A DNA stretch of 26,904 bases. Source: UBA2197 sp034370465. GTDB taxonomy: Bacteria; Desulfobacterota; Desulfuromonadia; Desulfuromonadales; UBA2197. Below are positions 6,833-15,067 of the stretch, one piece after another (the stretch's first letter is position 1; each line of letters begins with the position of its first letter). The stretch is from positions 1-26,904 of the forward strand of contig JAXMLA010000032.1 of NCBI GenBank assembly GCA_034370465.1. Reading direction: 5' to 3'. The position numbers and the translations under genes are program-made. Under the pieces are notes generated by a model that was not told the origin of the DNA, searched no databases, and saw nothing but the letters and a program-made list of their open reading frames with translations.

Positions 6833-8800
6833 TTAGTCTCCAAAGGGCGACACGGCCGCCGCTTCATCAGGGGAGGGAATGATCGGTTCGACCTCTTCCG
6901 GGAGTTCAGTAGGCGGGACTTCCGGGTCGTTCGGTGGCGGGGCCGGGATGATGGGATCGGATTTCAGCGGCGGCGTGATCACATCCTTGAGTCCGAAATA
7001 TTCGGCAAAGATGGCGCGGGCGACCGGCGCAGCCGCACTGCCGCCGTGCCCGCCATGTTCGACGATCACGGCGACCGCGATCTTCGGTTTGTCGACCGGG
7101 GCATAAGCCACAAAGAGGGCGTGATCCTGCAGTATCTTTCGATCGCCATTGGCGACCGCGGTCCTGCTCTGAATGACCTGGGCTGTCCCGGTCTTGCCGG
7201 CAACGCGCAGGCCGGGGATGCGGCTGGCGGCGCCGGTTCCGCCGGCTTCATGGACCACCGCCTCCATCCCGTCGCGAACGGCGGCAAACATGCTTTGCGG
7301 CAGGTCAAGAAGATTGAAAGTGTCGGGGGCGGCATTAAAAACGACCCGGCCGTTGAGATCTTCGATCCGCTTGACCACCTGCGGACGCATAACTTTCCCG
7401 CCGTTGGCAACCGCGGCCGTCATCACCGCGAGTTGCAGGGGGGTGGTCAGGACATACCCCTGGCCGATGGAGGCAATCGCGGTTTCCCCGTTGAACCACC
7501 CCTGGTTAAAGCGTTTCTTCTTCCACCCCTTGGTCGGGATCAGCCCCTTCTTGACGCCATCAAGGGGGAAGTCGTAGCTCTGTCCCATCCCCATCTCCAG
7601 AGCGGTGGCAGCGAGTTTGTCGATGCCGAGTTTGAGCCCGACTTCGTAGAACCAGACGTCGCAGCTCTCTTTAATCGCCCGGCGCAAATCGACGCTGCCA
7701 TGGCCGTCGCGTTTCCAGCAGCGGATCACTTGATTGTTCTTGCCGAGGGTGATGCTGCCGCTGCAGTGGACAGAGGTCGCGGCGGTGGCAGCGCCGTTAC
7801 GGAGGGCGGCGATGGCGGTGACGAGTTTGAAGGTCGATCCCGGCGGGTACTGCCCGGCGATGGCACGGTTCTGCAGCGGTTTGAGAGGGTCATCGCGCAG
7901 CCTATCCCAATCAGCAAAGGAGATGCCGCCGGAGAAGAGGGCCGGGTCGAAGGTCGGCCGGTTCGCCATGGCGAGAATTTCACCGGTCTCAACGTCGATG
8001 GCGACCGCAGCGCCGCTCTCTTCACCAAAGGCTTCTTCGGCCACCTTTTGCAGCTTGCTGTCGATGGAGAGATAAACCTTTTTACCGGCGACCGGGGCAA
8101 ATCCCTGTAATTGGCGGAGCTCACGACCATGGGCATCGACTTCAACACGGCGTTCGCCGCTGATGCCGCGCAGCTCCTTTTCGAGATGTTTCTCCAGACC
8201 GGTCTTGCCGACCATGTCGCCGGGGCGGTAACCGGTGAAGCGGGGATCTTGCAAATCTTTTTCACTGATTTCGCCGGTATATCCGAAGAGGTGGGCACCT
8301 CTTTCCCCTTGCGTATAGGTGCGCACCGGGACAACCTTAATCAGGACGCCGGGGAGGAGGAGGTCGTTCTCCTGGAGGATCTCCATGGTGTCGCGATCGA
8401 TATCGTTGACCAGCGGCGCCGGCAGGTAAGGGGGGTAGCGTTTGAGCAGGGCGTATCTCCGCTGCAGGTCACTGTAGGGGACACCCAGGAGCGTGTTGAG
8501 CCGCAGCAGCAGGAGGTCGGGGTCTTTAATCTCCTGACGGATAAGGGCGACGCTGAAGGACGGGCGATTCTCGACAAGGAGTTCGCCGTTGCGGTCAAAG
8601 ATCGAGCCGCGCGGCGGTTCGATGGGGATGAGGCGGGTGCGGTTGCGATCGGAAAGAAAGGCATATTCTTCACTCTGGATCACCTGCAGATACCACAGGC
8701 GGCCGAGGAGGAGGAGAAAAAAGCCGGCGGCAACCAGAGAGAGGACATAAAAACGGCGGCGCAGGGCGGATGCGGACGATCCCGGTGAATTAATCCCCAT
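6833..8800 (-). CDS. mrdA: Penicillin-binding protein 2 (elongation transpeptidase)
   Basis: 655 residues from the ATG at 8800. A longer frame from a TTG at 8824 is open, but neither start has a clear ribosome-binding site. ATG at 8800 overlaps the mreD stop by 11 nt and gives a conventional short cytoplasmic tail. One membrane anchor covers about residues 17-37, followed by a PBP dimerisation domain and a transpeptidase domain. Active-site motifs are S322-T-F-K325, S379-C-D381 and K536-T-G, the complete serine transpeptidase triad. It crosslinks new glycan strands in the periplasm together with RodA. The C-terminal ~45 residues are rich in Pro and Glu and look disordered, an extension beyond the catalytic domain. 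Confidence 0.96.
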   Translation of the reverse strand: MGINSPGSSASALRRRFYVLSLVAAGFFLLLLGRLWYLQVIQSEEYAFLSDRNRTRLIPIEPPRGSIFDRNGELLVENRPSFSVALIRQEIKDPDLLLLRLNTLLGVPYSDLQRRYALLKRYPPYLPAPLVNDIDRDTMEILQENDLLLPGVLIKVVPVRTYTQGERGAHLFGYTGEISEKDLQDPRFTGYRPGDMVGKTGLEKHLEKELRGISGERRVEVDAHGRELRQLQGFAPVAGKKVYLSIDSKLQKVAEEAFGEESGAAVAIDVETGEILAMANRPTFDPALFSGGISFADWDRLRDDPLKPLQNRAIAGQYPPGSTFKLVTAIAALRNGAATAATSVHCSGSITLGKNNQVIRCWKRDGHGSVDLRRAIKESCDVWFYEVGLKLGIDKLAATALEMGMGQSYDFPLDGVKKGLIPTKGWKKKRFNQGWFNGETAIASIGQGYVLTTPLQLAVMTAAVANGGKVMRPQVVKRIEDLNGRVVFNAAPDTFNLLDLPQSMFAAVRDGMEAVVHEAGGTGAASRIPGLRVAGKTGTAQVIQSRTAVANGDRKILQDHALFVAYAPVDKPKIAVAVIVEHGGHGGSAAAPVARAIFAEYFGLKDVITPPLKSDPIIPAPPPNDPEVPPTELPEEVEPIIPSPDEAAAVSPFGD

Positions 8801-9326
8801 GGATTTCAGTCCGCAGGTGGCCAAATCCGGGGATCGCCAGCCGGGGTGAGAAGCGTTTCTGTAGAGCGGCGATCAGGGTGATCAGGAGAAAGGCGGTCAG
8901 GACATTGATGCTCCCCTGAAAGGTGGCGCGCTGGAGCAAAAGCGGGAAGAGCCGTTGCAGATCGGCAAGGATGCCGAAAAGGATCAACAGGCCGCTTTGC
9001 AGAAGGGAGGCGCAGAAGACCATCACCAGCAGCAGCAGGGGGCTTTCGGTATTCAGCGCCTGCACCGAGGAGCGGCCGATGATGAAGATGCTGAGATAGA
9101 TGGTGGCATGCAGGCCGAGGTGGGTGCCGCCGCAACTGTCGAGGAGGAGTCCGATCCCCCAGGCCAGACAGGCGCCGCGGATCATCTCTTCGGTGAGGCA
9201 GAGGTAGACGACTAAAAGGAGAAGAAGTTCGGGTTTGAAGTAATGGGGGAGGAGCAGCGGCAGCAACGCGGTTTGACTCAATAGAAAGAAGAGAGCGATG
9301 GCAAGAAGGATCAGGACCCGGGTCAT
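8790..9326 (-). CDS. mreD: Rod shape-determining protein MreD
   Basis: 178 residues, almost wholly hydrophobic with five or six membrane segments, matching MreD in length and layout. The 'GLLLDSCGGTHLGLHATIYLS' region resembles the conserved MreD stretch with a loop between two helices. Its ATG overlaps the mreC stop by 4 nt (ATGA), and its own end overlaps mrdA, so translation is coupled through the cluster. MreD is an inner-membrane partner of MreC in the elongasome. Confidence 0.93.
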   Translation of the reverse strand: MTRVLILLAIALFFLLSQTALLPLLLPHYFKPELLLLLVVYLCLTEEMIRGACLAWGIGLLLDSCGGTHLGLHATIYLSIFIIGRSSVQALNTESPLLLLVMVFCASLLQSGLLILFGILADLQRLFPLLLQRATFQGSINVLTAFLLITLIAALQKRFSPRLAIPGFGHLRTEIHGD

Positions 9327-10162
9327 GGCTTGCCGCCGGAAGGAGGAGAGGAATTCTCTGTCGAGAGGATGACGAGGACTTCTTCCAGGTGCTCGAAGTC
9401 GACAGCCGGTTCGACCTTGACGGTCTGGAACATGTCAAAACCACCTTTGTCGACCCGGGTGACGGCTCCGACGATGAGGCCTTTCGGGAAAGCGCCACCG
9501 AGTCCGGAGGTGATCAGGAGGTCGCCGACCTGCACGTCGTCAGTGAGGGGTAGATAGTCAAGACTCATGCTGTCACCATCGCCGCGACAGATCGCCCGGG
9601 CGCGCGTCCGCTCGATCAGGGTCGAGAGCTTCGAGGCGGCATCGACCAGCAACAGAACCCGCGAAGAATGCGGGGAGGTGGTGACAACCCGGCCGACGAC
9701 GCCATAAGCTGAGACGACCGCCATCCCTTCGCGAATCTCTGTAGCACTGCCCCGGTCAATGGTGATACTGCGAAACCAGCTGGTAGCATCGACGCCGATG
9801 ACCCGCGCCGCCACCATCGGCTCTTCGCGTTTGGCCCGGAAAGAAAGGAGCTGCTTGAGGCGCTCATTCTCCTGGGTTCGTTCGGTATGCTCGACGAGTT
9901 GTTCCTTGAGTTGCGCGTTTTCGCTGCGCAGGACCTCGGTTGCCGCGTCCGCAGCGCCGAAGAGGTTGACCCGGATGGCAGTGGTCCCTTCTTTGACGAG
10001 CATGACACTCTTTTGCAGGGGATAGGTGAGGGTGAGGAGTTGCCGCTCGATGGTTGAAGGGGCGTCTTTGTGGCGCAGGTGGGAGCTGTAGTAGCTGAGT
10101 GATGCCATCAGAAAGAGTCCGAGAGCAAAGGGTCTCCAGTATTTTTTAAACAATTCGCGCAT
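9323..10162 (-). CDS. mreC: Rod shape-determining protein MreC
   Basis: 279 residues. A single N-terminal membrane segment covers about residues 11-27. A coiled coil covers about 70-115 ('SENAQLKEQLVEHTERTQENERLKQLL'), followed by the two-barrel periplasmic MreC domain with 'ARVIGVDATSWFRSITIDRG' and 'GDLLITSGLGGAFPKGL'. MreC forms periplasmic assemblies that activate PBP2/RodA. No Shine-Dalgarno sequence is visible before the ATG. A 12-bp GC-rich hairpin ends 12 nt upstream, which may shape translation relative to mreB. Confidence 0.96.
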   Translation of the reverse strand: MRELFKKYWRPFALGLFLMASLSYYSSHLRHKDAPSTIERQLLTLTYPLQKSVMLVKEGTTAIRVNLFGAADAATEVLRSENAQLKEQLVEHTERTQENERLKQLLSFRAKREEPMVAARVIGVDATSWFRSITIDRGSATEIREGMAVVSAYGVVGRVVTTSPHSSRVLLLVDAASKLSTLIERTRARAICRGDGDSMSLDYLPLTDDVQVGDLLITSGLGGAFPKGLIVGAVTRVDKGGFDMFQTVKVEPAVDFEHLEEVLVILSTENSSPPSGGKP

Positions 10163-10174
10163 GTTTTAACGTCG

Positions 10175-10207
10175 TGCGGCGGCACCAGTAGAGTCGGTGC
10201 CGCCGCA
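10175..10207 (-). promoter_or_regulatory. GC-rich hairpin in the mreB-mreC gap
   Basis: Perfect 12-bp arms at 10175-10186 and 10196-10207 (GGTGCCGCCGCA and its complement) surround a 9-nt loop. On the minus strand it follows the mreB stop by 29 nt and ends 12 nt before the mreC ATG. No U-run follows, so it is unlikely to be a strong intrinsic terminator. It could instead protect the mreB 3' end, guide RNA processing or reduce mreC output. Confidence 0.6.
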
Positions 10208-10236
10208 AGGAAGAGGTTTGCCCGCGACAACTGTGG

Positions 10237-11280
10237 CTAGTTGCGCGTGGTGACCTGCCGCAACAGGTCGAGTTCGTCGAGAACCTTTCCCGAGCCAAGG
10301 ACGACACAGGAGAGGGGTTCGTCGGCGATAAAGACCGGCAAGCCGGTCTCTTCGTGAATGAGTTTGTCGAGCCCCTGCAAAAGAGCGCCGCCACCGGCGA
10401 GGGTAATACCGTGATCGACAATATCCGCCGCCAGCTCGGGAGGGGTTCGTTCCAGGGCAACGCGGACCGCATCGACGATGGCATTGACCGGCTCGGAAAT
10501 GGCTTCGCGGATTTCAACTGAATCGATGTTCAGCGTCTTGGGGATGCCGCTGACCAGATCCCGGCCTTTAATATCCATGGTTAGAATCGCCGGATCAGGA
10601 TAAGCGTTGCCGATGCGCATCTTGATCTCCTCGGCAGTGCGTTCGCCGATGAGCATGTTGTATTTTCGTTTGATGTACTGCACGATCGCTTCGTCGAGTT
10701 TATCGCCACCGACCCGGACACTCTTGGCGTAAACTATTCCGGCCAGGGAGATGACCGCCACTTCGGTGGTGCCGCCGCCGATATCGACAATCATGTTGCC
10801 GGAGGCTTCGGTGATCGGCAAACCGGCACCGATCGCCGCCGCCATCGGTTCTTCTATCAGGTAGACTTCGCGAGCGCCGGCCGATTCTGCGGATTCCCGT
10901 ACCGCCCGCTTTTCGACCTGGGTGATGCCGGAGGGGACACAGATAACGATGCGCGGCCGCACCAGGGTCTTGCGATTGTGGACTTTGAGGATGAAGTGGC
11001 GCAGCATCTCTTCGGTGATATCAAAGTCGGCAATAACGCCGTCCTTCATCGGGCGAATGGCAACGATGCTGCCGGGGGTGCGGCCGAGCATCTTTTTGGC
11101 TTCGGAACCGACCGCCAGGACTTTCTTCTGGCCGTTATAATCTTTTTGGACGGCAACCACTGACGGTTCGCTGACGACGATGCCTTTGCCCTTGAGGTAG
11201 ACCAGGGTGTTGGCGGTGCCGAGGTCGATGGCGAGGTCGTTGGAGAACATGCCGAGGACATAATCGAAGATGTTGAACAT
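10237..11280 (-). CDS. mreB: Rod shape-determining protein MreB (bacterial actin)
   Basis: 347 residues, standard MreB length. The N-terminus has 'FSNDLAIDLGTANTLVY', the phosphate-1 nucleotide motif of the actin fold, and later 'MIVDIGGGTTEVAVISL' gives phosphate-2. 'IADFDITEEMLRHFI' and 'LAGGGALLQGLDKLI' are also typical. MreB forms ATP-dependent membrane-associated filaments that position RodA/PBP2. AGGAG lies 12 nt before the ATG, a slightly long spacing. It is the first gene of the minus-strand shape cluster and diverges from ppiD across 198 bp. Confidence 0.98.
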   Translation of the reverse strand: MFNIFDYVLGMFSNDLAIDLGTANTLVYLKGKGIVVSEPSVVAVQKDYNGQKKVLAVGSEAKKMLGRTPGSIVAIRPMKDGVIADFDITEEMLRHFILKVHNRKTLVRPRIVICVPSGITQVEKRAVRESAESAGAREVYLIEEPMAAAIGAGLPITEASGNMIVDIGGGTTEVAVISLAGIVYAKSVRVGGDKLDEAIVQYIKRKYNMLIGERTAEEIKMRIGNAYPDPAILTMDIKGRDLVSGIPKTLNIDSVEIREAISEPVNAIVDAVRVALERTPPELAADIVDHGITLAGGGALLQGLDKLIHEETGLPVFIADEPLSCVVLGSGKVLDELDLLRQVTTRN

Positions 11281-11324
11281 TTTTGGTTGTTGCTCCTTTT
11301 GACGCGGCGCTAGCCGGAGTCTGC

Positions 11325-11330
11325 ACTATA
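11325..11330 (-). promoter_or_regulatory. -10 element of the mreB promoter
   Basis: On the minus strand TATAGT matches the -10 consensus at five of six bases, 44 nt before the mreB ATG. The -35 region is poor, so the promoter may depend on an activator or on other contacts. Confidence 0.45.
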
Positions 11331-11397
11331 CGGGAAAATGTCGCTCAACGTAACAAAATCATCCAGCCATTTCAAGGATAAATACTTAAAAAGAGAG

Positions 11398-11426
11398 TTG
11401 CATTATACCCCCTCTTTGTCTAACAT
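11398..11426 (+). promoter_or_regulatory. Candidate ppiD promoter
   Basis: TTGCAT (11398-11403), a 17-bp spacer and TAACAT (11421-11426) lie about 50 nt before ppiD. The same TTGCAT with a 17-bp spacer is seen before rimP, which gives mild support. Confidence 0.4.
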
Positions 11427-11478
11427 CGGGGAGTTTTTTATGCCCATCATCAAGCCGGTTTACCGCAAGGAGTCTTAA

Positions 11479-13416
11479 ATGCTCGGAATTATTCGTCAAA
11501 AGCAAAAATCTTTCTTGGTGCAGATTGTCTTTTGGGTGATTATTGCCACCTTTGTCGGGACAATCTTCCTTGTCTGGGGCAAAGGCGACGATGCGCCGTC
11601 CGGTGATGATTTTGCTGCCAAGATCAACGGGCAGGCAATTTCCATGGGCGACTTCCAACGTTCTTATGAAAATATCTACCGGATGTATCAAAATCTTTAC
11701 GGTGAGGCCTTTACCCCGGCGATCGAGAGCACTCTCAATCTGCGTAAGGTGGCGCTGGATTCTTTGATCGATCAGGTGCTGCTGCAGCAGGAAGCGGGGC
11801 GGATGAAGCTGAAAGTCGGCAAGCAGGAGATTGTCGATGCCATTGCCAAAATTCCGGCCTTTCAAGTCAACGGCGTCTTCAGCCGCGATCAGTATGTGCA
11901 GGTCTTACGTGCCCAACGGATGACGCCGGATCAGTTTGAAAAGATGCAGGAGCAGGAACTCTTCGTCGAAAAGGCCCGGCAGTCACTGGAAGGTGGCGCC
12001 GTGGCGACCGATGCGGACGTCGCTGCCGAGTACGCTGAACGCAACGAAAAGGTAAATCTTGCCCTGTTGCGGCTCGATCCCGCCCTCTTTGCCCAGCGGG
12101 TGAAGATCGATCCGGCCGGACTGGAGAGTTTTTTTGCGGAACGAAAGGAAGCGTTCCGTCTCCCGGAGACCGCGAAAATTTCTTATCTGCTCGTCGATAC
12201 CGCACCCTTTTCCGCCAATGTCGAACTGAGCGAGACCGATCTCGAAAAATATTACCAGCGTCACCTTGACCGCTTTGAAGTCCCCGAGCAGGTGCGCGCC
12301 GCCCATCTCTTGATCCGGGTGCCGCAGGGAGCGACCCCTGAGGTGCAGGCGGAGAAGCGGGCGATTATTGAAAGTCTGCGGGAAAAAGCCCTTCAGGGGG
12401 AAGATTTTGCCGCTTTGGCAAAACGCCATTCAGAGGATCCCGGCAGCGGTGTGCAGGGGGGTGATCTCGGCTTTTTCAGCCGCGGTACCATGGTCCCCTC
12501 CTTTGAAAATGCTGCTTTTGCTTTGAATGTCGGGGCGATCAGCCAGGTGGTGACAACCGATTTCGGTTATCATCTCATTCGTGTCAGCGCCCGTCAGGAC
12601 GCGCAGATCAAGCCTTTGACTGCCGTTATCGAAGAAGTGCGGGCCGGCGCCCTGGAAATGAAGGGGCGTGAGTTGGCGCTGGAAAAGGGCATGGACCTTT
12701 ACAATGTCAATCGTAAGGGCGGTTCTCTGGAGGTCATAGCCAAAGAATTTGCCACGCCGGTACAGGAGAGTCCTTTCTTTGCGGTTGACCAAGGGGTTGT
12801 CGCCAATACCGCTCTGAGCAAAGAGGTCACGAACGCAATCTTTGCCCTGCAACCGGGGGAGATCGGTCGTCCCACCCTCCTGCCGCAGGGGCTTTTGTTC
12901 TATTCCCTGCAGGAGAAGCGCGCTGCCCATATTCCCGAGCTTGCCGAGGTTCGTCCGGCAGTGGAGACCGCTTATCGGCAAAGCAAATCGGCCGATCTCG
13001 CCAAAGCGGAGGGAAAACTTATTCTAGCCGAGATCCTGGTCAGCAAGGATCTTGCCGCCGCAGCCCGGAAGCGCTCGCTGCCGGTAAGTGAAACCGGCCT
13101 CTTTAGCCGCAGCCGGAGCTTCTTTGTACCGATGGTCGGAGCCCATGAAGAACTGAGCAACACTGCCTTTACTCTGACCAGCGCCGCGCCGACGCCGGCG
13201 ACGACCTTTGAGGTTGACGGTGCCGTGGTCGTCGCCCAGCTGAAAGAACGGCAGAATGCTGATCCGGCCGGTTTGACCGAGCCGGTGCGCGAAGAAATGC
13301 GTCAGGCGGTGGTCGATCGTAAAAAACAGGAAATCCTTGAACAGGCTTTGAAAGAGTTGCGGGAAAAGGCCCAAATCAATTATTCTGCCGCTGTCGCCGC
13401 AGACCAGAAAGGATAA
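11479..13416 (+). CDS. ppiD: PpiD/SurA-type membrane-anchored peptidyl-prolyl isomerase
   Basis: 645 residues. AAGGAG lies 6 nt before the ATG. One N-terminal membrane segment covers about residues 13-33, with the rest in the periplasm. A SurA-like N-terminal chaperone region (about 45-265) precedes a PpiC/parvulin domain at about 272-374 ('RAAHLLIRV', 'FAALAKRHSEDPGSGVQGGDLGFFSRGTM', 'TTDFGYHLIRV'). A C-terminal region about 375-645 resembles the second chaperone half of PpiD. Length and layout fit PpiD, which helps newly exported proteins fold at the SecYEG exit. purC starts 5 nt after the stop, so the two are probably cotranscribed. Confidence 0.9.
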   Translation: MLGIIRQKQKSFLVQIVFWVIIATFVGTIFLVWGKGDDAPSGDDFAAKINGQAISMGDFQRSYENIYRMYQNLYGEAFTPAIESTLNLRKVALDSLIDQVLLQQEAGRMKLKVGKQEIVDAIAKIPAFQVNGVFSRDQYVQVLRAQRMTPDQFEKMQEQELFVEKARQSLEGGAVATDADVAAEYAERNEKVNLALLRLDPALFAQRVKIDPAGLESFFAERKEAFRLPETAKISYLLVDTAPFSANVELSETDLEKYYQRHLDRFEVPEQVRAAHLLIRVPQGATPEVQAEKRAIIESLREKALQGEDFAALAKRHSEDPGSGVQGGDLGFFSRGTMVPSFENAAFALNVGAISQVVTTDFGYHLIRVSARQDAQIKPLTAVIEEVRAGALEMKGRELALEKGMDLYNVNRKGGSLEVIAKEFATPVQESPFFAVDQGVVANTALSKEVTNAIFALQPGEIGRPTLLPQGLLFYSLQEKRAAHIPELAEVRPAVETAYRQSKSADLAKAEGKLILAEILVSKDLAAAARKRSLPVSETGLFSRSRSFFVPMVGAHEELSNTAFTLTSAAPTPATTFEVDGAVVVAQLKERQNADPAGLTEPVREEMRQAVVDRKKQEILEQALKELREKAQINYSAAVAADQKG

Positions 13417-13421
13417 TCGAC

Positions 13422-14309
13422 ATGTCCGTGATCATGCAGACGAATTTCCCCGATCTTAAACTCGTCACCCGCGGTAAAGTCCGGGATATCTATGACCTTG
13501 GCGAGCATCTTCTGATTGTGACCTCGGACCGGATTTCCGCCTTCGATGTGATTATGAATGAAGGGATTCCGAAAAAAGGGCAGGTCCTCACCCAGATTTC
13601 GATCTGGTGGTTCAAACAGATGGTTGATCTCATTCCCAACCATATCATCGCTGTCGATGTCGACGATTTTCCGGTGGAGACGCACAAATACCGCCAGCAA
13701 CTTGAAGGTCGTTCGATGTTGGTGAAGAAGGCTAAACCCCTGCCGGTCGAGTGTATCGCCCGCGGCTATGTCTCTGGCTCCGGCTGGAAGGATTATCAGG
13801 CGACCGGCGCGATTTGCGGTATTCCCCTGCCGGCCGGCCTCCTTGAAAGCGCTCAGTTGCCGCAGCCGCTCTTTACCCCTTCGACCAAAGCCGATCTCGG
13901 CTCCCACGATGAAAATATCTCCTTTGCCACGACCGTCGAACTTTGCGGTGCAGAGATCGCCACCCAGATTCGCGACACCACCCTGGCGATCTACAGCCGG
14001 GCCCGGGATATTGCTGCCGAGCGCGGGATCATCATTGCCGACACCAAGTTTGAATTCGGCATCTATGAAGGGAAGCTCCTCTGGATCGACGAAGCTCTTA
14101 CCCCGGATTCCTCCCGTTTCTGGCCGAAAGATCAATATAAACCAGGTGGGGCGCAGCCGAGTTTCGACAAGCAGTTTCTCCGCGATTATCTCGAAACCCT
14201 CGATTGGGGAAAGACCGCACCGGCCCCGGCGCTTCCCGAAGAGATTCTCCGCAAAACCGGCGAGAAGTACGAAGAAGCACTTTTCCGTTTAACCGGGATT
14301 CAACTTTAA
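13422..14309 (+). CDS. purC: Phosphoribosylaminoimidazole-succinocarboxamide synthase (SAICAR synthetase)
   Basis: 295 residues, matching the longer PurC type. It catalyses ATP-dependent joining of CAIR and aspartate to form SAICAR in de novo purine synthesis, in the cytoplasm. Visible signatures are 'RGKVRDIYDLGEHLLIVTSDRISAFDVIM', 'ECIARGYVSGSGWKDYQ', 'IADTKFEFGIYEGKLLWIDEALTPDSSRFW' and 'GGAQPSFDKQFLRDYLE'. AAAGGA at 13408-13413 is well placed before the ATG. The gene sits between ppiD and a TPR lipoprotein gene with very short gaps, so it appears to share transcription with unrelated envelope functions. Confidence 0.97.
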   Translation: MSVIMQTNFPDLKLVTRGKVRDIYDLGEHLLIVTSDRISAFDVIMNEGIPKKGQVLTQISIWWFKQMVDLIPNHIIAVDVDDFPVETHKYRQQLEGRSMLVKKAKPLPVECIARGYVSGSGWKDYQATGAICGIPLPAGLLESAQLPQPLFTPSTKADLGSHDENISFATTVELCGAEIATQIRDTTLAIYSRARDIAAERGIIIADTKFEFGIYEGKLLWIDEALTPDSSRFWPKDQYKPGGAQPSFDKQFLRDYLETLDWGKTAPAPALPEEILRKTGEKYEEALFRLTGIQL

Positions 14310-14313
14310 ACCG

Positions 14314-15036
14314 GTGAGCAGTCTCCTGATGGTAGTCAGTATATGCAGCAATCCTCTGCGGCGGTGGCGACTCCTCGTCACCGCCGCACTGCTTCTGCTC
14401 CTGGCGGCTTGCTCCTTCTCTGTCACCACCAAAGAGGAGCATTCTGCGCAGTTACAGATGCACCTTGCCGCCGGCGATCTTGCCTGGCAGGGGCGGGATT
14501 ATACCGCGGCCGGCAACGCTTATGGCGCGGCCCGACTCCTGGTCCCTGCCGACCCCGCCCTCGATTTCCGTCTCGGCATGGTGCAGGAACATCTGGGCAA
14601 TTACGCCGTTGCTGCTGATTTTTATCGGACCGCACTCAAGGAGAAGAATTTTGCTGACGAGTTGCGGCATCAACTGACCTATCGTCTTGCCCTGCTTGAA
14701 GCCTTCCGCCTGCAGGGGGGAGAGCAGGTTCCGGTTCTCCTTTCCATGCTGCCGCCGACCTCAGCTTATGCCGCTGATCTTCAGGCGGTTTTGGCCCTTC
14801 TCGCCGGGGATGGCCGCAAAGCCCTGGCAGCGCTGAATACCGCCCGGAGCCTGCCGCTGACGCAGGAGATGTCGTCGATCATCCTTTATCACGCGGCCCG
14901 CGCTTATTATCTGACCGGCGAAGTCGACCTGGCCCTAAAGAGTCTCTTTGAGGCGATCAATCTTGCCGGTTATGCCCCGGTTACCAAGGACATCAGCGAG
15001 TTTCGCGAATTTCTCATCAAGCAGCCCCGTTCCTGA
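14314..15036 (+). CDS. TPR-like lipoprotein of unknown function
   Basis: 240 residues from a GTG at 14314; an ATG at 14329 is an alternative, and neither has a clear ribosome-binding site. The N-terminus has arginines, a leucine-rich stretch and a lipobox LLAAC, so Cys33 (GTG numbering) should be lipidated. Helical repeats of TPR style follow: 'LQMHLAAGDLAWQGRDYTAAGNAYGAA', then 'LDFRLGMVQEHLGNYAVAADFYRTAL', and a later pair near 'AARAYYLTGEVDLALKSLFEAI'. Such proteins act as periplasmic or outer-membrane scaffolds, but no specific partner is indicated. It starts 4 nt after purC and ends 31 nt before the M16C protease gene. Confidence 0.8.
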   Translation: MSSLLMVVSICSNPLRRWRLLVTAALLLLLAACSFSVTTKEEHSAQLQMHLAAGDLAWQGRDYTAAGNAYGAARLLVPADPALDFRLGMVQEHLGNYAVAADFYRTALKEKNFADELRHQLTYRLALLEAFRLQGGEQVPVLLSMLPPTSAYAADLQAVLALLAGDGRKALAALNTARSLPLTQEMSSIILYHAARAYYLTGEVDLALKSLFEAINLAGYAPVTKDISEFREFLIKQPRS

Positions 15037-15067
15037 TCCTCCCCCCTTCTATTTTCCGGAGTCCCTG

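Noticed and set aside
7046..8110. 354-codon open frame on the plus strand inside mrdA
   Set aside because: Antisense to the PBP2 catalytic domain with all active-site motifs intact. It is a product of GC-rich codon usage leaving the opposite frame open.
8801..8824. Eight-residue longer PBP2 from a TTG at 8824
   Set aside because: No ribosome-binding site is visible and the codon is TTG, while the ATG at 8800 fits the stop-start overlap pattern of the cluster. It cannot be fully excluded.
14948..15067. N-terminal extension of the M16C protease from 14948
   Set aside because: It lies inside the TPR lipoprotein gene, has no M16 similarity, and the ATG at 15068 has a GGAG site and gives the usual family length.
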